A stretch of DNA of 64,000 nt from Chamaesiphon minutus PCC 6605 (GTDB lineage Bacteria > Cyanobacteriota > Cyanobacteriia > Cyanobacteriales > Chamaesiphonaceae): positions 6,127,889 through 6,191,888 of the forward strand of contig NC_019697.1 in the NCBI RefSeq assembly GCF_000317145.1, given 5' to 3'. The notes under the pieces are model-generated. The model worked only from the letters and a program-made list of their open reading frames with translations. It ran no database searches and had not been told where the DNA came from. Below, piece after piece: positions 36,074 through 44,941 of the stretch. Positions within the stretch are counted from its first letter, which is position 1, and each line of letters begins with the position of its first letter. The translations under genes were made by a program, and so were the position numbers.

Positions 36074-36142
36074 ATTCTCGGCGGAAGTCCGATCTCTGAT
36101 ATCTTGGAGCGGTTTAACGATACTAGTGCTTGGTGTAAAACC

Positions 36143-36203
36143 AGGGTACCCACAAGGGGCACCCTACAGATTCATTGTGTAGGGGTGCCCCTTGTGGGTA
36201 CCC
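36143..36203. repeat. long hairpin repeat, copy 3
   Basis: Arms beginning AGGGTACCCACAAGGGG and ending CCCTTGTGGGTACCC pair over about 27 bases around a short loop. It lies between the dnaX stop and a convergent small gene. Confidence 0.8.
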
Positions 36204-36246
36204 CCCAGATCTACACTAATTACTAATATCAATTATCAATTTTGAA

Positions 36247-36612
36247 CTATTTATTCCGAATCAATTCCATTTTAACAATTAAATTCTTGACAATACTCTT
36301 GCCGCAGGCATCATTACCTTGACACTTACTTACCTTAGTTTTTCGATAAGTTAATCTGACACGTTGATTCAAATATCTAGTGCGATTGCAGATCTCAAAA
36401 TCTGCACCGAGAGTATATTTTTTACCCTTAAAGTCGATCAAATCTACATAACACATCAAATCGCCATTGGTGAGGTCGATTAATTTGCCACTTGAGGGAA
36501 AAGGGTTAGGCTTGACGATCTTGCGTGCATAGCTAGGCGCAGCATGAAGACAAGTCGCGATCGAGATCGTGCCAATGAGGGTACAGGTATTCGTTGCCAA
36601 CCGATTTGACAT
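36247..36612 (-). CDS. small exported hypothetical protein
   Basis: The 121-aa protein has a signal-peptide-like N-terminus (TCTLIGTISIATCLHAAPSYA, likely cut after SYA near 29). The mature domain of about 90 residues is basic and beta-rich, with paired cysteines (LMCYVD, FEICNRT, SKCQGNDACGK). It is probably a periplasmic or lumenal disulfide-bonded domain. No family is recognised. Confidence 0.6.
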   Translation of the reverse strand: MSNRLATNTCTLIGTISIATCLHAAPSYARKIVKPNPFPSSGKLIDLTNGDLMCYVDLIDFKGKKYTLGADFEICNRTRYLNQRVRLTYRKTKVSKCQGNDACGKSIVKNLIVKMELIRNK

Positions 36613-36651
36613 AAACTTTCAAATATACTGCAAGTATCAATCTTATCAGAG

Positions 36652-36772
36652 AATGCCTACGACTAAAGTCGTGGCTAGCGATGCAAAGTCCGCCTATGCG
36701 GACTAATTTCCAAGTCCGCCTATGCGGACTTTGCACCACTAGCAGCGGTTTATAACCGCTGGGATTAGATGT
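36652..36772. repeat. compound repeat with 'AAGTCCGCCT..GCGGACTT' palindromes, copy 1
   Basis: The block contains GCCTACGACTAAAGTCGTGG, then two AGTCCGCCTATGCGGACT palindromes, then AGCGGTTTATAACCGCT. A related block is at 52733-52945. Nothing in it looks coding. Confidence 0.75.
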
Positions 36773-36803
36773 AGTAAATTGAGCTAAAGTTTATGTCGAT
36801 CGG

Positions 36804-37646
36804 CTAATTTTTGAAGCGATATTTTTCTAGATAAGTAGTAAATTCATCGATCGATCTAGGGGCGGGAACTGAGGGCATTTTGTCGGCAAAGCGCGACCAC
36901 ATCTGCCATAAGATGGGCATTCCCAAGGCAAAATCTGGCATCGATTGGAGCTGTGTAAAAACTGTAATAGTTTCACCCTCAGCAATCAGTCGTCCCCGTT
37001 CCATTACTAATACCCAATCTGCCCACTGATAGACAAAATCTAAATCATGGGTAGCAATTAGTAACGTCGTCCCCAATTTGGCGATCGATTCTAGTTCTGT
37101 CAATAAATTGCGCGTTTGTACGGGATCGAGGTAAGCTGTAGGTTCGTCTAATAATAACAAATCTGGTTTTAATGCCATTACTCCGGCAATACTCACTCGT
37201 TTTTTTTGACCCAAACTGAGGTGCTGAAGTGGAGACATTGCCAAGTTTTTTAAATTAAAATCGCTGAGAGTTTGAGTTACTTTGGCGGCTACTTTTGCTT
37301 CCGATAAACCTTGATTGTACAGTCCATAAGAAATATCTGCGGCGACAGTTGGGGCGACGAGCTGTTGTTCCGGATCTTGAAATACTAAGCCAACGCGTTG
37401 TCGCCATCTTTTGAGTGCAGCGCGATCGAAACTCAGTGGTAAATTATCTAATGTCACCACACCTCGATCGGGTTTAACCAACCCATCGGCAATCAGAAAC
37501 ATCGTCGATTTACCACAGCCATTTTGACCGATTAATGCAGTCTTTTTATACTTAGGCAATCGCAAGCTCAACCCTTGTAATGTTGGAGCCGTTGCCATCG
37601 GGTAACTATAATAAATGTCCTGAAACTCCAGCAAATATTCAGACAT
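36804..37646 (-). CDS. cbiO: cobalt ECF transporter ATPase CbiO
   Basis: The 280-aa ABC ATPase (ATG 37646) has Walker A IGQNGCGKSTMF near residue 35, Q-loop VFQDPEQQLVAPTV, signature LSLGQKKRVSIAGVMA near 140, Walker B LLLLDEPTAYLDPV and the His switch IATHDLDFV. The DPEQQL motif is typical of energy-coupling-factor ATPases. It is the last gene of a tight cbiMNQO operon and starts within the 3' end of cbiQ. It should drive Co2+ (or Ni2+) uptake through CbiMN with CbiQ. Confidence 0.93.
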   Translation of the reverse strand: MSEYLLEFQDIYYSYPMATAPTLQGLSLRLPKYKKTALIGQNGCGKSTMFLIADGLVKPDRGVVTLDNLPLSFDRAALKRWRQRVGLVFQDPEQQLVAPTVAADISYGLYNQGLSEAKVAAKVTQTLSDFNLKNLAMSPLQHLSLGQKKRVSIAGVMALKPDLLLLDEPTAYLDPVQTRNLLTELESIAKLGTTLLIATHDLDFVYQWADWVLVMERGRLIAEGETITVFTQLQSMPDFALGMPILWQMWSRFADKMPSVPAPRSIDEFTTYLEKYRFKN

Positions 37647-38436
37647 AGCTGCGGTACAAAATTTCTCCAATAATCAGGATCGAGCAACCGACGATCGATT
37701 CTGTGGCATAACGCCATGAATATCGATCGGCGACAGGTTGCCAAAACCGAAACTCTCCATTGAAACCTCTAGCATTAATGCTGAGGATCGACTGCTGATA
37801 GCGGCTAGCCGTCCGCTGAATTAACTGCCGAACTAATAAATTTAAGCTGTTTATCCTGATCCGATGAGTGCGATAACCACCGCGCGAAACTTGAGCGGTA
37901 ACAATTTTTTGGGCGGTATCTGCCAATAGAAAAATAAAGCGATAGACTAATAACGATAGCTCGATGAGAATCGGCGGACAACCAATTTTTTGGCAGAGCG
38001 TAGCTAGATCGATCGCCGGAATTGTCAAGATAATAAAAAATAGCGTGGAGGTACTCGCAAGCGATCGAATCGAAACCGCGAGTGCCTGAAACGTGCCCTG
38101 ACGGCTCAGATAGAGTTGTCCGCCCCAGACACCGATTTGTCCCCAAGAATCGGCGCGGATGTCTGGCGAGATCGAGCTAGTATATTCGATCGCTAGAGCT
38201 GGTATCCCCGTAATTAGAAATGTCATTACCCCCAGCATCATCGCAGTATAAATGCGGTAGGGAATGCCAGCATGGAATACAATCCAAACGCTCATCCACC
38301 CCAGAATCGCCAGTTGGATGGGATAGTGAGTTACCAACGCCAGCAACAGCATGACGATCGCAAAACAGAGCTTTTGAGCGGGTGGCAAGTGGCGGAGACG
38401 ATTTCTATAGGCAAGAGTATCGATATGAATATGCAC
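37639..38436 (-). CDS. cbiQ: cobalt ECF transporter transmembrane protein CbiQ
   Basis: The 265-aa protein has about five to six membrane helices (LCFAIVMLLLALVTHY, LGVMTFLITGIPALA, STLFFIILTIPAIDLATLC) and the CbiQ/EcfT coupling motif region around QVSRGGYRTHRI. EcfT proteins link ATPase movement to the substrate-binding subunit. The start is a GTG that overlaps the cbiN stop as TAGTG. The end overlaps the cbiO start by 8 bases. Confidence 0.92.
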   Translation of the reverse strand: MHIHIDTLAYRNRLRHLPPAQKLCFAIVMLLLALVTHYPIQLAILGWMSVWIVFHAGIPYRIYTAMMLGVMTFLITGIPALAIEYTSSISPDIRADSWGQIGVWGGQLYLSRQGTFQALAVSIRSLASTSTLFFIILTIPAIDLATLCQKIGCPPILIELSLLVYRFIFLLADTAQKIVTAQVSRGGYRTHRIRINSLNLLVRQLIQRTASRYQQSILSINARGFNGEFRFWQPVADRYSWRYATESIVGCSILIIGEILYRSYV

Positions 38437-38756
38437 TAATCTCGATATTCAACGGTTGTAGGCACTTCTTCTGCTTTGCGGCGTTCGGTGCGACCTTTAT
38501 ATAAGCCTAAAATATAACAAGTGACTCCCGATCCGATCGCGGCTTGAGTGGCAAATAAAAAGGTTTCGACTTCGCCACCAGAAGGCTTAATAATCGGCTC
38601 GAGCCAGGGTTTGTAACCGGGCTTGACTTGTTCGATCGCGGTGACATTGATACTATCTGTTGCTTTAAATTCTTTACCCTGATGTATTAGTACCGGAGCC
38701 AGCGATAAGATCGCCGCACCAGTTAATAACCAGACATTAATTGATGGTTTCTGCAT
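38436..38756 (-). CDS. cbiN: cobalt transport protein CbiN
   Basis: The 106-aa protein has two membrane helices, [19 protein letters not shown] and [19 protein letters not shown]. They flank an external loop with [22 protein letters not shown], the CbiN signature. CbiN stabilises metal loading in CbiM. It overlaps cbiM by 20 bases and ends within cbiQ's start, so all four genes are translationally linked. Confidence 0.92.
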   Translation of the reverse strand: MQKPSINVWLLTGAAILSLAPVLIHQGKEFKATDSINVTAIEQVKPGYKPWLEPIIKPSGGEVETFLFATQAAIGSGVTCYILGLYKGRTERRKAEEVPTTVEYRD

Positions 38757-39522
38757 CTAAATTTTTGCCCTGTTGAAATAGTCTGAGTGTTTTCAATTCC
38801 TGTTGACCGTACTCTTGCAACCAGTTCCATACTAGCAAGGTTAATAAACCTTCACTAATGGCTAAGGGGATTTGGGTAATGGCAAATACACTCACAAATT
38901 TAATAAAAGCCGCCATGAATCCACCCTGTACTGCTGGAAAAGCTAGAGCTAATTGCACCGCCGTAACTAGATAAGTACACAAATCTTCTAACATTGAGGC
39001 GCAGAAGACCGCAATTTTCTGATATCCGGTTTTGGCGATCGCATTGTAGACGACATAAGCAACCATCGGGCCGACAATAGCCATCGAAAAGGCGTTTGCA
39101 CCTAATGTTGTCAGCCCCCCATGTGCGAGTAAAATTGCTTGGAATAACAAGACTAATCCACCCATCACCGACATGGCCAGCGGGCCAAATAAAATCGTCC
39201 CCAGTCCCGTCCCGGTGGGGTGAGAGCTACTACCATTAACCGAAGGAATTTTGAGTGCGGAGAGGACGAAGGTAAAGGCTCCAGCTAATGCTAGGAGGAC
39301 TTTGAGTTCTGGATGAGCTTGGGTAATGCGCGTAATCGATCGCAAACCCAACACAAAGAAGGGGATCGCAGCTACCCACCAAAATATCGCCCACTGAACG
39401 GGTAAATAGCCTTCGGCAATGTGCATAGCCTGAGCTGGGGTAGGCGAACCAACTACTAAATAGCCGCTCAAGCCAACCATTGCTAGTAATGTAGCAACCT
39501 TTCGATACCGATATGCAGTCAT
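38737..39522 (-). CDS. cbiM: cobalt ECF transporter substrate-binding protein CbiM
   Basis: The 261-aa protein has a cleavable-looking N-terminal segment. The motif [17 protein letters not shown] comes near residue 33, where the histidine next to the processed N-terminus binds the metal. About seven helices follow. Motifs such as [21 protein letters not shown] and [16 protein letters not shown] match CbiM/NikM. The upstream cobalamin riboswitch argues for cobalt over nickel. It is the first gene of the operon. Confidence 0.94.
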   Translation of the reverse strand: MTAYRYRKVATLLAMVGLSGYLVVGSPTPAQAMHIAEGYLPVQWAIFWWVAAIPFFVLGLRSITRITQAHPELKVLLALAGAFTFVLSALKIPSVNGSSSHPTGTGLGTILFGPLAMSVMGGLVLLFQAILLAHGGLTTLGANAFSMAIVGPMVAYVVYNAIAKTGYQKIAVFCASMLEDLCTYLVTAVQLALAFPAVQGGFMAAFIKFVSVFAITQIPLAISEGLLTLLVWNWLQEYGQQELKTLRLFQQGKNLDAETIN

Positions 39523-39549
39523 CTTGAACCTCGCAGATGAACTTGATTT

Positions 39550-39715
39550 ACTGTAACCAACGGGTGTTCTGACTTAAGTTAATTTGAGATCTAACACGAT
39601 CTGGTTATGAAGTTATGACATCTCAAACACATTACAGTTGCGGGACAGCGTTGGATTTACACCAATCTTTCCCCGTCGATCGTCGTGGCTGATTACTACC
39701 AAGCGTAATTTTTTC
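39550..39715 (-). promoter_or_regulatory. cobalamin riboswitch controlling cbiMNQO
   Basis: On the minus strand, 30-200 bases before cbiM, the conserved core appears in order. GGGGAAAGATTGGTGTAAATCC leads to AACGCTGTCCCGCAACTGTAA (about 39630-39665). A B12-box-like AAGTCAGAACACCCG follows (about 39561-39576). Adenosylcobalamin binding should switch off expression of the transporter. I placed the ends by eye; the peripheral stems were not folded. Confidence 0.85.
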
Positions 39716-39810
39716 GGTCAGAGCCGTTTTGCTGGCTGACTGGCTTCATCCTAGCATCGAACAGGTAAGTTCGATCGCGGCGATCGAGGGTGAGTAGCGA
39801 TAGTTTGTCA

Positions 39811-39940
39811 CTATGGGGAGCGGGGAGCGGCTCGCAGCCGGGAGGTTTCCTCCCGGATTATGCGAGACAAGACAGCGGGGGAGCGGGGGAGCGAGGAGCC
39901 AAAATAGTAACTAGATTTACGCCGTAGACTACTAGAACCA
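39811..39940. repeat. GGGGAGC heptamers, hairpin and CAAAATAGTAAC repeat
   Basis: GGGGAGC units flank a palindrome GGGAGGTTTCCTCCC (39840-39854). GACAAGACAGCGGGGGAGC follows, then the CCAAAATAGTAACTAGATTT segment with ACGCCGTAGACTACTAG. This is the third copy of the compound seen at 1329 and 10317. The rest of 39716-40115 is AT-rich upstream DNA of the TPR gene. Confidence 0.7.
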
Positions 39941-40115
39941 GCCCCAATTTTCTGAAGATCTAAAATTGTTTTTCGATCGAAACATTGCTGAGACTAGGTT
40001 ATAGTAACATCATCAATGTTTGAGATATTTTAATATCTTAAAAAAAGTTGGCGATCGACTAATTGTAAGTAAGATCGGACTATGATAATTTAAATCATAA
40101 ATTCAAGCTACTTTT

Positions 40116-40751
40116 ATGTCATCTAAAATCTCACGGTGGGCGGGAACGATCGGCATTGGCGCGATCGTTCTCCTCGGACAATCGATTGCCAATGCTAAAA
40201 ATTCGGTGGAATTGGTAAATACATCAAACCCGAGCGCAGTAGCGATATCTGTCTCTAGGGGACAGGGTTCTGGCGATTACTTTTCATCAGCATTACGCAA
40301 ACAAAAGCAAGGAGACGCTCGTGGCGCATTAGCTGATTACAATCGCGCCATTAAACTCAATTCCAGAAATGCGAATGCTTACTACAATCGCGGTTTGCTC
40401 AAAGCAACGAAACTCCAAGACGACCAGGGCGCGCTAGCTGACTACAATCGCGCCATTCAACTCAAGCCCAATTATGACGCTGCCTACAACAATCGAGCCA
40501 ATCTCAAAGCCGCACTCCAAGATTATCAAGGCGCACTAGCTGACTACAATCGCGCCATTCAAATCAGACCCAGAAATGCAAATGCTTACTACAATCGCGG
40601 CGTACTCAAGTACGCTAACTTAAAAGATCGCGCTGGCGGCATCTCAGATCTGCAAAAAGCCGCTAAACTATCCCAACGACAAGGCAATACCCAAGACTAT
40701 CAAGCAGCCAACGACCTACTACAGCAATGGCAGCAGACTAGCGGGAATTAA
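40116..40751 (+). CDS. exported TPR-repeat protein
   Basis: The 211-aa protein has a signal peptide (about residues 1-28, IGIGAIVLLGQSIANA). Three to four tetratricopeptide repeats follow, with near-identical units GALADYNRAIKLNSRNANAYYNRG, so the array is recently duplicated. TPRs bind protein partners. The location should be the periplasm or lumen. It is a single gene; a heptamer array lies past the stop. Confidence 0.85.
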   Translation: MSSKISRWAGTIGIGAIVLLGQSIANAKNSVELVNTSNPSAVAISVSRGQGSGDYFSSALRKQKQGDARGALADYNRAIKLNSRNANAYYNRGLLKATKLQDDQGALADYNRAIQLKPNYDAAYNNRANLKAALQDYQGALADYNRAIQIRPRNANAYYNRGVLKYANLKDRAGGISDLQKAAKLSQRQGNTQDYQAANDLLQQWQQTSGN

Positions 40752-40846
40752 GAGGGGGAGACTGGGAGAGGGGGGGACGGGGAGAAGAGGGGCAGACTGG
40801 GTAATGTAGTTTAGTTCCCCTTTCCCCTTTCCCCTTTCCCCTTTCC

Positions 40847-40916
40847 TTAAAGCCTAAAGCCTAAAGCCTAAAGCCTAAAGCCTAAAGCCTAAAGCCTAAA
40901 GCCTAAAGCCTAACCA
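40847..40916 (-). repeat. heptanucleotide array (CCTAAAG)
   Basis: Nine or so CCTAAAG units lie directly beyond the stop of the minus-strand ankyrin gene, reading CTTTAGG on its coding strand. A CCCCTTT run precedes them. Confidence 0.85.
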
Positions 40917-40919
40917 CCT

Positions 40920-43544
40920 CTATCTCGCGCCCAATTGTTGCAATTGGCGAATAATCTGAGCGTGTTGGAGATCGTCGCGATCGAATTGATACAGACCCAT
41001 CTGAGCGTATTCTAGAGCCGAATAACTTTGAGAACTCCCGTGAGAACTTCCCGCAGGAGCTTGAATATCCGCGCCAGCGTCGATCAGTAGCTGGACGATT
41101 TCACCATAGCCCGCGTAGGCAGCACTGGAGATCGGGGTAAAGCCTAATTTATCCCGCAAATTCACATTTGCCCCCGCACGAATTAATAGCTCGACGATAT
41201 TGGTATGCCCTGCGGCGGCAGCATTGCCGATGGCCGCACCGCGATCGAGATCCAGATTGACAGCATTAGTCGCCAACAGCGATTTGACGCGCTCGACATT
41301 ACCAGCACCAGCAGCTTGAATCAATTGAATCGACTCTAAGCCAGAGGTAGAGGCTCCCGCCTGCATCAGCAGATTGAACATTTGATAATTTTCGGCGGCG
41401 GCGACAGAAGATAGCACCGTATGTCCGAGATCGTCTTGGATCTCCAGATCTGCACCCGCAGCAATCAGCGTTTCGACACAATCTGTATAACCAGAACCCG
41501 CCAGAGCCGCATAGAAAATCGCGGTTCTACCACCCGCGCCCCGTTGATTGACATCCGCACCACCCGCGATCGCTAGTTGGACGATTTGCTGGCGATTGCT
41601 AGCAAAGAAGCTACCAGCGGCAAGCATCAGCGCAGTCAGGCCCGCAGTTCCCAGACCATTATCGTCACTGAGTAGATTGGGATCGGCCCCTGCGGACAAC
41701 AGGATATTGACGATCGATCGATGTCCGTGATATGCCGCAGCCATAAGTGCCGTATGCCCTTTGGCACCAATTTCATCAACTTCGATCCCGATTTCGATCG
41801 CCCGATTTACCTCGTCGATATTGCCAATTGTGGCCATTTCGATAAATTTCTCGATCGGGCGATTTTGTTCGCGGATGCGACGTTTGCGGGTGGATTGGAG
41901 CAATTGCTCGCCATCGCGATCGGCACAGAGGCGAATGGCGGTATTGACCAGGGGATATAAATATTGATAGATCTCGCGTTCTTCGCATTTAGCAGCCAAG
42001 AGAATTGGAGTTTCACCGCGACTCCAGACATTGACATTCGCCCCCGCAGTTACCAATAACTGGACGACCGCCCGATGTCCTTTACTAATGGCTGATAATA
42101 ACGCCGTCCATCCATCCGCACCGACGGGGGCATTAACATCTACGCCGCGAGGCAACAGCATTTGAATCATTTCGACCTCGCCGCATTCAGCAGCCAAACC
42201 GAGTGCTGTAATAGTGGTGCTACCGCAGTGGGGATTGCAGCCAGCAGTCAGCAGACATTGGACTATTTCTAGATGTCCGCGATCGATCGCCATTCCCAGG
42301 GGCGAATAGCCTAAATTCCAGTCATAACGATCGAGATTAGCACCCGCTTCGATGGCTTGTTGGACTAAATCGAGATCGCCATCGATCGCTGCTGCCATCA
42401 ATGATGTGTTGGTAGAGTTTTCTTCATAGCCGCGAGCTAAATCTTCTTCTCGTTCGTTCTGCTTGAGGCTACTCTGCCCGAAAATGTCAGTACTAGTCTG
42501 CGTATCCGGATCGTAGTCTGGCTCATCTTCACCGCCAATTACAGGAAAGAGACTAGAATCGAGATCGGAGAGTAAGTGCGGTTCGGTTTTGACAGCTAGA
42601 TCCAAATTGCCGTGTAGTTCCATAGAATCTAGATCTTCGAGATCGATGGCATAAGTTTCGCCATCTTCCCAAGTTTGACTGGGCATGAATTCATGCTCAT
42701 CCAAGCCAAATAGCTCCATTGGGATCGTCCCTATGCCGAGTAGATCGTCTCGATCGTCGCTGCTGGAGATATCTATATCTGCCGCAAGCGCGGAGAAGTT
42801 CTCCATCACGTAAGTTTCGGTATCGCCCCACTCGCCCATGGGAACCGAGAGCCGCTCTGAAGTTGTTAGTGATTCCGAGGTCAGCCGATCTAATTCGGGA
42901 CTAAGGTCGAAAGCATAAGTTTCTCCCGATTCAAACTCAACTTCACTAGCCGGACGCTCGATCGACGTCATCGTGCTCTCGTTCTCGACAAACATATCCG
43001 GATCGGCTTGTGATATGCGCTGGTTAGCAGCTTCATTGGCTGCAAAAACCGCATCTAGATCGAAAGTATAGGTTGCTTCGGCGTCAGTGCTGATATCTTG
43101 CCAATTACTAGAGATCCGCTCCAACTCTGTTGGCGGTGGCAGCACTTGCGCTCCCAAAGGTAACTCAGCAATGGGCATAATTTGCTCGACTTGAGTAACG
43201 TTCGCATCGATCGGTCGATCGATAAGTTCGAGCAAGTTTTCAAACGAAATTTGGCGTTCGCTAGTTGGCGGTAAGAGAGTTTCAGATTCACTGGCGATCG
43301 GCTGCTCTCGATCTGTCTGTGCGGGTGGGATTGGCTCTGGCTGTGCTTGCATTTGGGCACCAGCGGCAATGAGTAGATTGATAATTTCCAAATTACCTTG
43401 GCGACAAGCTACTGCTAGAGGCGTTTGACCGCGATCGTTAGGGGTATTGATATTCACCCCGGCATCGATTAGCAGCTTGACTCGCGGATGGTTGTTAGCA
43501 GCGATCGCGTCAAATAAACTCTGAGTTTTGGGATCTACACTCAT
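40920..43544 (-). CDS. large ankyrin-repeat protein with acidic linker
   Basis: The 874-aa protein has two ankyrin repeats at the N-terminus (residues 10-70, GQTPLAVACRQGNLEIINLLIAAGA). A long acidic linker (75-375) follows, then some twelve ankyrin repeats to the C-terminus (GHTALMAAAYHGHRSIVNILLSAGAD and relatives). In the linker a short motif of the type (D/E)(A/E)TYxxDL occurs four times. There is no signal peptide or membrane segment. It is probably a cytosolic scaffold; the partner is unknown. Confidence 0.88.
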   Translation of the reverse strand: MSVDPKTQSLFDAIAANNHPRVKLLIDAGVNINTPNDRGQTPLAVACRQGNLEIINLLIAAGAQMQAQPEPIPPAQTDREQPIASESETLLPPTSERQISFENLLELIDRPIDANVTQVEQIMPIAELPLGAQVLPPPTELERISSNWQDISTDAEATYTFDLDAVFAANEAANQRISQADPDMFVENESTMTSIERPASEVEFESGETYAFDLSPELDRLTSESLTTSERLSVPMGEWGDTETYVMENFSALAADIDISSSDDRDDLLGIGTIPMELFGLDEHEFMPSQTWEDGETYAIDLEDLDSMELHGNLDLAVKTEPHLLSDLDSSLFPVIGGEDEPDYDPDTQTSTDIFGQSSLKQNEREEDLARGYEENSTNTSLMAAAIDGDLDLVQQAIEAGANLDRYDWNLGYSPLGMAIDRGHLEIVQCLLTAGCNPHCGSTTITALGLAAECGEVEMIQMLLPRGVDVNAPVGADGWTALLSAISKGHRAVVQLLVTAGANVNVWSRGETPILLAAKCEEREIYQYLYPLVNTAIRLCADRDGEQLLQSTRKRRIREQNRPIEKFIEMATIGNIDEVNRAIEIGIEVDEIGAKGHTALMAAAYHGHRSIVNILLSAGADPNLLSDDNGLGTAGLTALMLAAGSFFASNRQQIVQLAIAGGADVNQRGAGGRTAIFYAALAGSGYTDCVETLIAAGADLEIQDDLGHTVLSSVAAAENYQMFNLLMQAGASTSGLESIQLIQAAGAGNVERVKSLLATNAVNLDLDRGAAIGNAAAAGHTNIVELLIRAGANVNLRDKLGFTPISSAAYAGYGEIVQLLIDAGADIQAPAGSSHGSSQSYSALEYAQMGLYQFDRDDLQHAQIIRQLQQLGAR

Positions 43545-43835
43545 GATTGTGGTGTCCGAATTGGCTGGGTGACAGGTAATGTGCTTGCAGCACTGCCAGT
43601 ATTTTTATATTTCCCAACTTATGGACGAAAATCGCTAAGATCGGTGTTTTTATTTATCACCAATGTGGGTGGATGGGTGGATGGGTGGATAAGGCGCGAA
43701 AGGACACTTGCGTCCACTCTTGACTACCAACTACTAACAACCAACTACCAACTACCAACTATCCCCTATCCCCTTTTCCCTTTCCCCTAAAGCCTACCCT
43801 ATCCCCTCCCCTTCACCTAACCCTTAAACCCCATA

Positions 43836-44453
43836 TTGGTTGATAATAAAAAAACTTCTGTATTTCATGCGCGTGATATGTTCGGTCAAATTCCTCTCAG
43901 TCTAATCCTGATCAATGTTGGTGGTTTACTCGCACTCATCGGCTTTTTCTCATACGCGATCGACAATCCGACCTTCAATCTGATCGGGTTCTTTTATGGC
44001 GTCCCCTTGCTACTCGGGGGCTTAGCTCTTAAGTCTGCAGAACTCGAACCCGTTCCATTTACGCAATTTACTTCCGCTAATCTCGTCAAGCTGCGCGAAG
44101 AGCAAGCAACACCCACGCTCAATCAAATTCGCAAAGATGTCACCCGCTATCGCTACGGACAAGAAGCACATTTGGATCTGGCTCTAGAAAAATTGGGGCT
44201 GGCTCCTAGCGATGACGACCGTCCCGTACTCAAAGGTCTCAAAGAATCTGAAATTGACGGAGCCTACGCGCTGACGTTACAATTCTATTCGCCATTTATG
44301 ACACTCGATGTGTGGGAAGAAAAACGCGAGAAAATAGCGAGATTTTTTGGCCCTGGGATCGATGCGAAGATCGAGCCAGATCTCGAAAATGAAGAAATAA
44401 ATGTTAGTCTAATTGTCGATCGCGCGACCGAGCGAGTTACTTCTCCAGTCTGA
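43836..44453 (+). CDS. DUF2854 membrane protein
   Basis: The 205-aa protein has two N-terminal membrane helices, LILINVGGLLALIGFFSYAI and LIGFFYGVPLLLGGLALKS. A soluble domain with LRKDVTRYRYGQEAHLDLALE-like and DVWEEKREKIARFFGPGI segments follows. This is the DUF2854 family of cyanobacteria and plant plastids, function not settled. The start is uncertain: a TTG at 43836 or the ATG at 43878 that begins 'MFGQIPLS'. The gene overlaps the end of the convergent CRR7 gene by 17 bases. Confidence 0.8.
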   Translation: MVDNKKTSVFHARDMFGQIPLSLILINVGGLLALIGFFSYAIDNPTFNLIGFFYGVPLLLGGLALKSAELEPVPFTQFTSANLVKLREEQATPTLNQIRKDVTRYRYGQEAHLDLALEKLGLAPSDDDRPVLKGLKESEIDGAYALTLQFYSPFMTLDVWEEKREKIARFFGPGIDAKIEPDLENEEINVSLIVDRATERVTSPV

Positions 44454-44694
44454 CGGCATACCATTGCAAGTACTGCCCAGGGCCTAGATCGAGTTCGCAG
44501 CTAGTATCTAACAAGTATTTGACGCGCTCGTCAACATTATTAATTTGTAAGACATCGATCGGCAGATCTTCGGCAAATTTAACGACAATTTCTTGGAGTT
44601 TTGCAAACATTTCTGTTGGTGTCAGTAACTGCTCTGGCAGATCTGTCTCCAGCACAACATAAGCATCGTTATTAAACATTAAAGAGTCAGACAT
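44437..44694 (-). CDS. CRR7-like protein (chlororespiratory reduction 7)
   Basis: The 85-aa protein matches the CRR7 family, needed in plants for the chloroplast NDH-1 complex. Diagnostic parts are SLMFNNDAYVVLETDLPEQ, LTPTEMFAKL and the C-terminal YLLDTSCELDLGPGQYLQWY followed by AVRLEK. It is soluble. The last codons overlap those of the convergent DUF2854 gene. In cyanobacteria its role is inferred, not shown. Confidence 0.82.
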   Translation of the reverse strand: MSDSLMFNNDAYVVLETDLPEQLLTPTEMFAKLQEIVVKFAEDLPIDVLQINNVDERVKYLLDTSCELDLGPGQYLQWYAVRLEK

Positions 44695-44941
44695 ACTATG
44701 AGGGTAGAGGGTAGAGGTTAGAAGTAGTAATTAAGTAAGAGCGTTTATTGCCTACTCTAACTTTATCTTCCTTAGAAAAGCTATCTTTAGTTTCTAGATC
44801 GGATTTGTTTCACCTTCCTACTCGCCACTACCATCTGTCTCGAAGAAAAGCGCGCCACTGAATCGGCAGTCGCACGCACCACCGCAGCCACTCTGTAGGA
44901 GTTACGCGAATCGCTACCCTCTACCCTCTCCCCTCTAATTT

